Source: Stenocarpella maydis (Eukaryota > Ascomycota > Sordariomycetes > Diaporthales > Diaporthaceae). From it: a stretch of 11,379 nt of DNA. Shown here one piece after another: positions 1 to 7,525 of the stretch (position 1 is the first letter of the stretch; every line of letters starts with the position of its first letter). Made by a program: the position numbers and the translations under genes. The stretch covers positions 1 through 11,379 of the forward strand of contig NQMI01000316.1 in assembly GCA_002270565.1 (NCBI GenBank), written 5' to 3'. The notes beneath the pieces are model-generated. The model was not told where the DNA came from, did not search any database, and worked only from the letters and a program-made list of their open reading frames with translations.

Positions 1-517
1 AATAATAAAATATATAACACTACCTATAACATTCTTTTAGGGATGCCTTTCTTTTTAGATATAAATTTAACTTTTAAGCAATCAAGGGGGTTCCTTTTTA
101 TATACATTACTCTTAATGGGTTGCAAGTAATATATGGGCTGGAGAGGAGGAACCAGAAGCCCTTTTAGGTGGCTACTACTAAAGCAATCTTTTATTTGGA
201 TGGGTGCACCCTAGAGATCTATAACCTGATTCCAGCTGGACCTAAAAAAGGGGGCAGATCCCTATTAATAAGACCTATCCCCTAATGCGCCTAAAGAAAT
301 TCATCTATAAAAGGAAATTTAGGAGCTAATAGTACCTTTTCTTTAGGAAGATGACCCTCCTGAAAGTTAATAAACTAAAAGGAAGCTATTAGAAGTAGCC
401 GGATACAATATCTTCCTAAACACACTAGATAATACACTCCATCCCACCACCCCTAATTAGGATAATAATAATTAGTACTAAGACTAGTCTCTTCCTAGCT
501 AGATAATCCCCTAAGCA
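1..517. other. AT-rich degraded sequence, no gene recognised
   Basis: No frame stays open for long and no protein family could be recognised on either strand. The stretch reads like the rest of the window's decayed repeat DNA: A/T rich, with short less AT-rich patches around 130-260 and 430-460. It may be the upstream part of the coding-like frame described from 518, but stops are too dense here to follow a frame reliably. Confidence 0.5.
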
Positions 518-967
518 CAGGCATACTTAAATATAGACAGCTTATATAATTCAGACTTATTGGATTTAGCTAATTAGACTTAAAAAATAACGCTATATAT
601 AGACATTCCGCTTATTAACCCTAATAACCCTAAGCTAAAGAAATATGAATTCTAGAATAAGATATAAAAAAGTTAAGATATAAAAAAGTTAAGATATAAA
701 AAAAATTAAGATATAAAAAAATTAAGATATAAAAAAATTAAGATATAAAAAAGTCAAGATAACATTATATCTCTAATTAGATAAGTATACTTCTCTTAGG
801 ACTATATGCAAGATAAAAATCATTAGTTCTTAATTTACTACCAAAAGAAGTATTAGCAACCTGAAAAAACTGGATCTACCCCTACCTTGCCTAACCCTTT
901 TAATTACCTTACAACCATAATTAGAGATCCATAGGCTTATACTTAAACTTCCTGGGCATATATCTAG
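518..967 (+). pseudogene. Unidentified RIP-damaged coding remnant
   Basis: One plus-strand frame can be followed from 518 to the TAG at 965-967 if TAA and TAG are read as decayed Gln or Trp codons. No TGA occurs in this frame. Between the stops the residues look protein-like, for example DYMQDKNH and TLPNPFNYLTTIIRDP near 800-930. The 16-bp tandem repeat at 661-757 lies inside it and adds a Lys/Ile-rich tract. The same frame can be extended with the same kind of stops almost to the N at 1248. No family is recognised. The weakness is that a frame with many stops in A/T-rich DNA can look coding by chance, and the opposite strand has a cleaner open frame at 921-1136 that overlaps its end. Confidence 0.3.
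661..757. repeat. 16-bp tandem repeat, six copies
   Basis: Six back-to-back copies of a unit of the form GATATAAAAAAGTTAA are visible. Copies start at 661, 677, 693, 710, 726 and 742. The third copy is 17 bp because of one extra A. A seventh copy starts at 758 and stops after GATAA. The units differ only in the AGTTAA/AATTAA/AGTCAA part. The period is not a multiple of three, so the array does not encode a simple peptide repeat. It is a minisatellite-like expansion in the AT-rich remnant. Confidence 0.9.
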
Positions 968-1136
968 TAATCTCACCTATAGCATCCACACAAGTTTCCT
1001 CATATCCTATCTTAATAGCTGCCTTAGTATACTTACCTAGCAAGAGTTCTAAAGGAGGCATATTTAAAGGCTTATTAATTAGATTAGAATGCACATTAGT
1101 AATGCAGTTATAACTGCCCTTAGAAATCTTTAGCAT
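921..1136 (-). CDS. Short open frame of unknown identity, possible gene fragment
   Basis: A 71-codon frame is open on the minus strand, and the same frame stays open upstream to about 1194, giving roughly 90 codons without a stop in DNA where stops are frequent. The internal stretch LLGKYTKAAIKIGYEE reads like ordinary protein and the C-terminal part is Lys-rich. I do not recognise a family, and no neighbouring gene explains it. A decayed plus-strand frame runs through the same bases, so this could be a mirror open frame rather than a gene. It ends at a stop just before 921, and the downstream bases contain further stops. Confidence 0.25.
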   Translation of the reverse strand: MLKISKGSYNCITNVHSNLINKPLNMPPLELLLGKYTKAAIKIGYEETCVDAIGEITRYMPRKFKYKPMDL

Positions 1137-1248
1137 CTTAAAATCATAAAGGTAACCCTTAATATGGTAAACATAATTAGCGCAAGCATTATCTTAAAAT
1201 CCTTAGAGCAATTAGCACTTAAAGAAAGAAATTATAATGGGGATAATN

Positions 1249-1796
1249 AGAAAATATAATAATAGCAAAGCTCATCTAATTAGAGAGGCTTAATAATTTA
1301 ATATTAAGATTAATAATTAATAATTAATAATACTATTAAGGGGAAGTTAAAGAAAAGGATTAATAGGGGAAAAGCAACTTTAAATATAAAAAATCAGAGA
1401 GGGGAGCTCTTATTAGAAGTATTTAAAGTAGCAAAGGTTGCTATCTAGCAGAAAAGGGAAGGAAGTTGAGTAATTTACTAGCTTAAGTAATTCACCCATC
1501 TTAAGGCTCCCCTTCTAATAAAAGCCCACCTTTTTGCTATAACCTCCAACCTAACAACTTCTTCCATAACTACTACACCTTAGCTAATCTCTAATCAGCA
1601 TAGCATAACTTATATTATTAAGACTCAAAAGCTGCTACAACCATCAACCTCTACCCTTAAAACTCATTACCTCCCCTCCATTACCTAATTTCTCCTTGCT
1701 TTAGCACCCTTTTCCCCAATTTAATTAATCAGAAAGATATCTTCCTCAAGCTAGCAAATAATAAAGAAAGGTAAGAGAAAGAAGAAAGAATCCCTA
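1249..1796. other. Spacer with A/T-rich DNA, no gene recognised
   Basis: The stretch starts right after the single N at 1248. It holds short TAATTAA-type runs near 1300-1330 and a pair of inverted 13-mers (CTCTTATTAGAAG at 1407-1419 and its near complement at 1512-1524, 12 of 13 positions matching). From about 1530 the plus strand is C-rich and G-poor, which fits strand-biased decay. No open frame or RNA gene is supported. Confidence 0.45.
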
Positions 1797-3089
1797 TTAA
1801 TCCAATTTATAGCCATCAACAGTCTAAAGGGCTAAGTCAGCCCTATAAACAATCCTGACGCCCCTATACCTACTATTAAGTACCCAGACCCTTCTAATTG
1901 GGTTGGCCTTAAAGCGCAACTTTCAGCATTATCCTTTATCATGAATTTTAATAATATTAATCCTATATAGCAGCTAAGATTTCCCAACCCATATAATATC
2001 TACAATTAAGGAAACTAGGATTACGGAGCTAGTACAGACCCAATAAAAGACCCATTTGAAACTAGAATCCTTAATAATGGGTTGGCACTCTCCCAAGCTT
2101 TTAATATATCAAACCTTCAGTATAACCACCATTCTTTCAGAACCAAAAATGGGGGCATAGTAATCATATGCAACAGGTGATAAACATATATTTTAAGAGC
2201 ATCAATCCCTATCCTCAGTTTAGAGACCCCCTTAGGCAAAAGAACCTATTTAGCACTTACTATAGCAACTTCCTTATAACCCTTTACAATACAGAAGGTC
2301 TCCTAGCTCAAGAGGCATACCTACATACTAATCATATTCTAGGACTAATTAATTAGCAGCTAATCAATTTTAGCAACCTAGTCTTTATAGTACCCATAAC
2401 CTATAATGTTAACGGAGAACCCCCCAGATTATAAAGATACTACTCACTAAAGAATAGCCAGAAGTTCATTATCCAAGTTATGCATACCCTAGGCCATTAG
2501 ATATTAAGCATCTTTAATAAGGACACCAACACTCATCCTAATTAAAAAACTCATAATAAAATATACCCCTATATAAGGAACTACATTATATACTTCCTTA
2601 CCCTTAGGCTACCTAAAGGATTCTCAAAACAGGCATGCATGGTAATCCAGGTAAAGGTTACGCTGTAGCTGGGATCAACTACCTATAAACTCCTTATGGC
2701 CACCTATATCACCTTTTTCTTCCAGGAGAATCATAAAAAGAATAGCTAGGAGTTTAGAGACTGGATTAAGACTAGGTTACTCAAATCCGCCCCTCCTAAC
2801 TTACCCGCTAAAAAAGCCTTAGCTCTTATCTAGGGTTTTGCTATCCAATTAGAAATTAATAAATCTAGGCATCTAATTAAGGATATCCAGAATACTCCAG
2901 TCATTAGCTATAATAAGTATAAGAGACTTATAGTAGGAAAGAATGTTATATACTCTTAAGCTAACATCTTAGGAATAAATAAGGGGGAGACCAAGTATTA
3001 CACTACACCTGGTATAGGATTAGAGCTAAAACAAAATCTACTAGGCTTCCTTATAGCAAGATTTAATAAGGCTAATCTTTTAAGGCCTA
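1797..3089 (+). pseudogene. Unrecognised protein-coding remnant with many in-frame stops
   Basis: Two plus-strand frames join into one long coding-like remnant. The first runs from about 1797 to 2170 and includes PDPSNWVGLKAQLSALSF near 1885. The second starts no later than the ATG at 2168 and runs about 305 codons to 3089. The second part has eight premature stops, five TAG and three TAA, and no TGA, which is what loss of Gln and Trp codons by C-to-T and G-to-A change would give. The change of frame lies near 2150-2170 and implies at least one indel. Between stops the sequence is well formed, for example LINFSNLVFIVPITYNVNGE and KKNS then EFRDWIKTRLLKSAPP. I find no zinc knuckle, protease, reverse transcriptase, integrase or transposase motif. 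It could be the gag-like or accessory protein of an unfamiliar element, or a captured host gene. It ends at the N at 3100, where an oppositely oriented copia gag begins. Confidence 0.5.
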
Positions 3090-3560
3090 CTAATATCCAN
3101 ACTGGTTGAAATTTTCAGGGCCTTTTAGGCGATATGTCTCTGGGAAGGTATATACCTTCTTAGAGAGCTCCTTACTAAAATTGGAACTAAATCTAGTGGG
3201 TTCTGGCTGCCTTCTAGGGCCTATAGGCCCCTGATTAGGGCCCGTAGGCCCTATAGAAGGACTTTCTATGTCCATAGGCTCTGAGGGGGCCGTCTGGGGC
3301 ACTTGAGGTGCTGGAGGCGCCGGCTGGGGCGCCTGCTGGGCTACTAGGGCTGATAGGCCCTGAATAGCAGTAGTCAATTCCCCTAGCGTACCTTGAAGGG
3401 TATTGCTAGTAGCTACTTGCTGAGCTAATAGCTCTTATATAGACTCTAAATGGGTGTTTAGGTTAAAAATCTGCTGATTCTGTAGATTTAGGCGCTCTAA
3501 TAGAGACCTATTCCCCCAGGAATTAGGGGTAGTCCCCTCTATAGGGGCACTGGAAGCCAT
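3090..3560 (-). pseudogene. gag: Copia-type gag, N-terminal part
   Basis: Gag forms the particle in which the element's RNA is reverse transcribed. The frame starts with ATG at 3558-3560 (MASSAPIEG) and is open except for a TAA near codon 41, in a context fitting a lost Gln codon. About 125 codons later it ends at the N at 3100. The first third is Gln/Leu-rich and could form a helix (SLLERLNLQNQQIFNL). The middle is a Pro/Ala/Gln-rich linker with APQPAPPAPQ. The end, YRLKGPENFNQ, matches the start of the copia-type gag domain, where a Trp usually follows NYxxW-like residues. After the N the frame closes in unrelated sequence. A TTG at about codon 60 is the first alternative start after the stop, but the ATG at 3560 fits better. 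Confidence 0.7.
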
Positions 3561-3750
3561 ATTGGCTGTTAAGAAAGACTAAATATACCTAGAAGAATAG
3601 GTATATAAGGGGCAGAATATTGCTAAAAAGTGTGATTTATAGTAGCCTAATAGTATAGTTATATATTTCCTTAGTATTTATTTTATAGAAATCGTAGGTA
3701 TGACCCTCTGATGTATAGTCTCTTAAGTAAAACTTTCCCTTATACAAAAT

Positions 3751-3853
3751 GCTAGCGTTGGAGTTGTAATTGTGAGAAATGGTGTCCATAGCACAATGTG
3801 CGCTGAGGGTCGTGGGTTTGAATCACCCAGCGAGCAATTTTTTGCTCTTTTTT
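3751..3853 (+). other. tRNA-like 3' half with T runs, antisense to the copia leader
   Basis: Bases 3805-3836 resemble the 3' half of a tRNA gene: a variable-loop-like AGGGTC, a B-box-like GGGTTTGAATC, and an acceptor-like AGCGAGCA. Two runs of six T follow at 3838-3843 and 3848-3853, as at RNA polymerase III terminators. Bases 3751-3757 (GCTAGCG) can pair with five of seven acceptor positions, which would give an 86-base molecule. However the T stem is poorly paired (CACCC where CCCAC is needed), and no convincing D arm or anticodon arm can be drawn. It is therefore a tRNA pseudogene, a tRNA-derived SINE head or a chance match, not a functional tRNA. Confidence 0.35.
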
Positions 3854-4001
3854 GCAGTTGTTTCTGAGCGTTGCAGGCCCAAACTAGTAATGTTTTTTGG
3901 CTGGTCCGCTAATCAGTGCAAATAGCGCTGTAGTGTATAGATAGGTAGGCTTTTTTAAGGCCTAAATTCAATGTTATTTCAGAGCGCTAACTGCTAGAGC
4001 C

Positions 4002-4013
4002 GGGCTCATAACC
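4002..4013 (-). promoter_or_regulatory. Primer binding site matching the initiator tRNA-Met anticodon arm
   Basis: On the element strand the bases right after the LTR read GGTTATGAGCCC, complementary to GGGCTCATAACC. This is the anticodon stem and loop of eukaryotic initiator tRNA-Met around its CAU anticodon. Drosophila copia and yeast Ty5 are known to prime minus-strand DNA from an internal half of this tRNA in the same way. The extended match on the plus strand, GCCGGGCTCATAACCTCTG, starts at about 3999. The position directly at the LTR edge makes a chance match unlikely. Confidence 0.75.
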
Positions 4014-4144
4014 TCTGAAAATTTGTGCTATAAAATAGCATTTAGTTCAACGTGTGTGTGTTTTAGCAGAGTTGCAGTATGGTGCTCTAAGGCAAATTAG
4101 GATGATTGATAATGGTCTGAACAACTTTGTATTAAATTTAAATT

Positions 4145-4160
4145 GGGCTTCTATAAGCCC
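4145..4160 (-). other. Conserved hairpin beside the LTR TATA box, copy 1
   Basis: GGGCTT and AAGCCC form a perfect 6-bp stem with a 4-base loop (CTAT on the plus strand). The same stem is at 9643-9658 in the other LTR with one transition in the loop. It lies a few bases downstream of the TATA box, so it would be at or close to the 5' end of the transcript. Confidence 0.6.
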
Positions 4161-4501
4161 TCCTTATATACCCTCTGATATTATCTTACCCGCGGGCATG
4201 CTGCGGTAGGCTCTGGTGCAAGTTTGCAAATGCTGGAAAATTCGCCCTTCCAACATACCATCTTTAGTTTCAAGCAACTAGCTAACTATAGCCCTAGTAA
4301 TGCCTAAATTAAGTATATATAAACTTCAGAAATCAAGCTATTTAATGAATTAAGTTATATACTTTTTGAATAAGAAATAAGGGTAATGTAGAGGTTTAAA
4401 TTGAGCTGCAAATGTAGACCAAAATAATCGACTTATGGCTACCAAACTCATCTTGCATCGCGCACGCACTGGGCGTACTTAGCGAAAATAGCCTGACTCA
4501 C

Positions 4502-4549
4502 AAGTCTAGGGTAACTCCTTATAAGAAGTCTAGGGTAACTCCTTGTATG
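4502..4549 (-). repeat. LTR-internal tandem repeat, two copies
   Basis: Two 24-base copies contain the shared core AAGGAGTTACCCTAGACTT on the minus strand. The same array has three copies in the LTR at 9233 and at least two in the piece at 8055, so copy number varies within this family. Confidence 0.85.
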
Positions 4550-4585
4550 AAGTGCCAACGCCCTGCTGAGCGGTTCCGTTTAACA

Positions 4586-4828
4586 TATAGTAATAATACT
4601 AACTTTACTTTTAATTAGCCCTTTATCTTCTTAATTCAGACTAGATTATTAATATCCCCTATAATATTAGGATATATAACTTTATATGCTTTTATTAACT
4701 TTATATAATTAGCTAAGTTAGTAAGAAATCTTTTTTTATTATACTATATAAACTAACCCGTTTAATAAACTAAGTATCATAGTATATTACTTTTATAATA
4801 ATTATAGCTGGTTCTTATCTAATAAACT
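4586..4828. other. A/T-rich spacer between the copia and gypsy elements
   Basis: This gap holds no open frame. The first five bases, TATAG, would be the target duplication of the copia insertion, but the other end is missing so it cannot be tested. GGTTCTTAT at 4810-4818 resembles the complement of the gypsy 5' end (ATGAACC) and may be a remnant of an adjacent LTR end. Confidence 0.4.
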
Positions 4829-4936
4829 GTTATGAACCAACACGATGGCACCCTGGAAGACCCATTTTGAGGACCCAGGCTCCTAGGGCGAATGCCATCG
4901 ACACGACCCCGCAGAACCCCGAGGCCAGCACCACAC

Positions 4937-4953
4937 TAGGGTTAGGGTTAGGG
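4937..4953 (+). repeat. Telomere-like TTAGGG repeats in the gypsy 5' region, copy 1
   Basis: TAGGGTTAGGGTTAGGG, almost three units of the telomeric hexamer used by most filamentous fungi, lies about 110 bases from the element's 5' end. The second copy has the same array at the matching place, so it belongs to the element. Its function is not shown by the sequence; TTAGGG is also the binding site of Tbf1/TRF-type proteins. Confidence 0.85.
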
Positions 4954-4966
4954 AGAGCCCCAACCT

Positions 4967-5042
4967 GGCTTCAGTCGATCAGGACGAAGCCAACGAATCC
5001 AGGAAGGCGGCTTCAGTCAATCAGGACAAAGCCAACAAAGCC
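4967..5042 (+). repeat. Tandem repeat, two copies of a 34-bp unit at 42-bp period
   Basis: Units at 4967-5000 and 5009-5042 both read GGCTTCAGTC(G/A)ATCAGGAC(G/A)AAGCC and onward. The second differs from the first by a few transitions, mainly CpG to CpA. Each unit can fold by pairing GGCTT(C) with (G)AAGCC. The second gypsy copy has a different repeat at this place. Confidence 0.8.
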
Positions 5043-6292
5043 ATCACCAGTTACAAATAAAGAGTCAGAAAATATAAGGACATAGTCAACACCACAATAG
5101 ATAGCTTTCATAAAACAGACTCTTCAGTCATTAATCTAAGTATTCAATCCCAATATTAGATAGCCTTACAGCTAGTAATCATTATTAGTTAACAATATTA
5201 CTTAACAACCGCCTAACAATATATTCCAAACATAAACCCTTAATCGTTCAGGTTTAATATATTTAGAAACCCTCTAATCATTATATTTTAATAACTCTTA
5301 TTTATATATTACTATATAAACTTTAAGCAATATTATACATAAAGCCCTTTATAATATTAGACTCCAGAATAACCACTCTTACTTACAACCTCTTGCATAA
5401 GCTTAGCAATATTGCTAATCAGCCAATACCTAACCCTTAAGTGCAAGAATTAGCTAATGAGGTAGCCCAACTCCGTGCCCTTATGGATGAGCGAGCTCAC
5501 TAGAATCAGGAAATAGAACAACTCCAAAAGGAAATTGCTACCCTCTAAATAGGAGCTAATATCATTAATACCCCAATCCAGACAAGGGAATATATCAAAC
5601 TCAACACTCCAGCCCTATATGATGGAACTGCTGGATAACTTTAGGCATACCTAATGCAGATTAGGGCCTACTAGTGCTTCTACGGGTTAGACATACAGCC
5701 TAGCGGAAAAAGGGTTATATATATATCCTCTTTCCTTAAAGGACAAGCTTTAGCTTAATTTAAGCCCTACTTAACTAACTTTATTAATGTAGAATCATTT
5801 AAAGCCTATAAGCTTGAAATATAGTAAATTTTCAGCAACTATAAAGTCTATAAGAATGCCCTTAAGTCCCTATTCCAGGACCTAAATGAGGAAAGATAGG
5901 TAGAAAGAGACCTAGCAAATTATAAATAGTATGGATTAAGTATCAACTATACTGCAGAATTTTGGTAAATCTGTACTAAAATCAAATATACTAATAATAT
6001 AAAGAAATTCATATTCTACTATAGATTAAAGGATAAAGTAAAGGATAAACTTAGTAAGATTATAAACTAGCCTAATAACTTTCTGTAATATATAGAAATA
6101 GCTATTAAGATTAATAATAGACTTTATAAATAATGCTTAGAAAAGAAGAGATAAACTTTTAAATAACCCCTATTTTATAAATACAAGCTAAATATAGGAA
6201 GGAAGTACTAGAAACTAAGTACCTAATAGGGACAGCATGCAGGCCCTATGGAGCTAGATGCTGCTTAATATAAGGATAAGAAAAGCATTAAG

Positions 6293-6334
6293 TGCTATAA
6301 CTATAATAAGATGGGGCACTTTACTTCAGAATGT
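6293..6334 (+). other. CCHC zinc knuckle with the second Cys lost
   Basis: The spacing C-x2-C-x4-H-x4-C of a nucleocapsid knuckle is exact, with C at 6293, H at 6317 and C at 6332. The second Cys codon is TAT at 6302-6304 instead of TGT/TGC. A single G-to-A change explains it and would abolish zinc binding. Confidence 0.8.
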
Positions 6335-7518
6335 AGGGCTCTAAAGAAGAATAAGGACTAGAAGTCAGTACCTAAAGGAACCTAATAAGCTAATAAAGCT
6401 ACCCATTAGGCCAATATAGCCACTTGCAATACACAAGGACCTCCTAGGTCCAAACTATAATAGGAGCTTGCAAATAAGTATTATATCTATAGAATAAATA
6501 TATATAACTAATACTAAGTATATCTAGATTAGGACTTAGATAAAGAATGTAACTTCTATAACCTTAATAAAGAAGACCTTTACAATAGTTTATACTTCTT
6601 ATAATGCACTAAGTCCTAGTGCAAGAAATATTAGAAGGATAAAGCTTAGTAGTAGCCTATCCTACTAATGAAGAATCCCCAGAAGCTTAGGATAATATAT
6701 ACATTACTCAGTTGGATAGCTTGCTTTAACAACAGCTATGCTACTTATTGTAATAATAAGGAAGCCACCAGATGATTTCCTAAGAATACTTTAGGAAAGC
6801 AGGGAAGAACCCTAGCGGTAGGAAATAGGGAGGAACTCCTGCAGATTAACACTAAGATGGAAGGGAAACCTGTCTTATAGGCCATACTTGCGCTATAAAT
6901 ATAGTGGAAGGAACTGCAAGACTACCTGGGATAAGTACCCCTTCTAGCCCTAAGAACTAATATTATAGCAGTTATGATTGCAGAAAGACCCTTTAAAGAA
7001 ACTATAAGATAACCTACCTATAAGAATAGAAAACCAGGAGATATAGGATGCATGTATCTCGCATATAATAAATATAGAAATATTTCTTAGGTATTATATA
7101 TCTATAATAGATATAAAGAATATATAAAGGAGAAAACTAAATATAACTAGTTTCCCTAATAATACCTAAATAAGGATATTAAGCATATATATAAGTATAA
7201 TGACTTTAAGAACTAGCACTTATATTAGAAATATAATAAGATGAGATATGCTCTATTAAGGCTAGACTCCCGCACACCCTTAGAATGCCTATAAAACCCT
7301 AACGGATGGGTGGAGTGTAATAAGCTGATTTGCAAGGTATACATGCTTAATAAGGCTTAAGATTAGCATCTAATGAGATAGCAGAGGCTACTGCTCAAAT
7401 CTCTAATAATAAAGGAACAGGATTATAGCATATAATAGCTGATTAATGACCTATAGAAAGATATAACTAAGTGAAACCTCAAAAGCATCAAGAAAGTCCT
7501 AGCAGCAGACAAACAGTT

Positions 7519-7525
7519 AAAAAAC
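7519..7525 (+). promoter_or_regulatory. Candidate -1 ribosomal frameshift site between gag and protease
   Basis: AAAAAAC is in the right phase for a -1 slip (A AAA AAC, with the gag frame reading TTA AAA AAC TAG). The protease frame is the -1 frame, and directly after the site it has only one stop in about 35 codons, where the gag frame has three. Frameshifting between gag and pol is common in Ty3/gypsy elements. Against it: A-runs are frequent in this DNA, a simple one-base deletion would look the same, and no stimulating structure was worked out. Confidence 0.4.

Larger units (their letters stand above)
3090..4585 (-). mobile_element. 5' end of a Ty1/copia-type LTR retrotransposon, truncated in gag
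   Basis: Read on the minus strand, the order is LTR (4585 to 4014), a primer binding site at once after it (4013-4002), a leader of about 440 bases, and a gag start at 3560. Homology to the element stops at the N at 3100, inside gag, so protease, integrase and reverse transcriptase are not in the window. The LTR identity is supported by two other copies, at 8055 and 9233. The copia assignment rests on the half-tRNA primer site and the gag motif LKGPENFNQ; no pol domain is available to confirm it. The gag and part of the leader are less AT-rich than the flanks, so this part has been mutated lightly. Confidence 0.75.
4014..4585 (-). repeat. Copia-type LTR, copy 1 (5' LTR of the minus-strand element)
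   Basis: This 572-bp LTR begins at 4585 on the minus strand with TGTTAAACGGAACCGC and ends next to the primer site at 4014. It aligns over its whole length with the copy at 9233-9789. Differences are mostly transitions; for example the CpG-rich stretch near the TATA box of the other copy is here changed to TGATATTATC. It holds a TATA-like TATATAA (complement at 4164-4170), the hairpin at 4145-4160, the inverted repeat at 4026-4040 and two copies of the tandem unit at 4502-4549. It also has an extra segment of about 45 bases near 4303-4347 that is not shown in the other copy. No end repeat on the far side is present, because the element is truncated. Confidence 0.85.
4829..5359 (+). repeat. 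Gypsy LTR and leader region, copy 1
   Basis: The first 12 bases equal those of the second copy at 10650. The first 250 bases are GC-richer than the surroundings and contain the TTAGGG repeats and a 42-bp tandem repeat. From about 5083 the region aligns base by base with the second copy (offset 5808), but with A here for many G there, and C here for many T there. The 72-codon open frame at 4867-5085 is a by-product of the repeat and GC content, not a gene. Confidence 0.6.

Noticed and set aside
661..762. CRISPR array
   Set aside because: The units are contiguous with no spacers and the context is eukaryotic repeat DNA.
1407..1524. Inverted 13-mers as terminal repeats of a small DNA transposon
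   Set aside because: The arms match at 12 of 13 positions only, no target duplication is evident, and matches of this length are expected in A/T-rich DNA.
4937..4953. A true chromosome end or a fusion of telomeres
   Set aside because: Only about three units occur, in the same orientation in both gypsy copies and at the same distance from the element start, so they belong to the element.
4867..5085. 72-codon open frame as a small protein gene
   Set aside because: It runs through the TTAGGG array and the 42-bp period repeat of the gypsy 5' region and is absent from the second copy.
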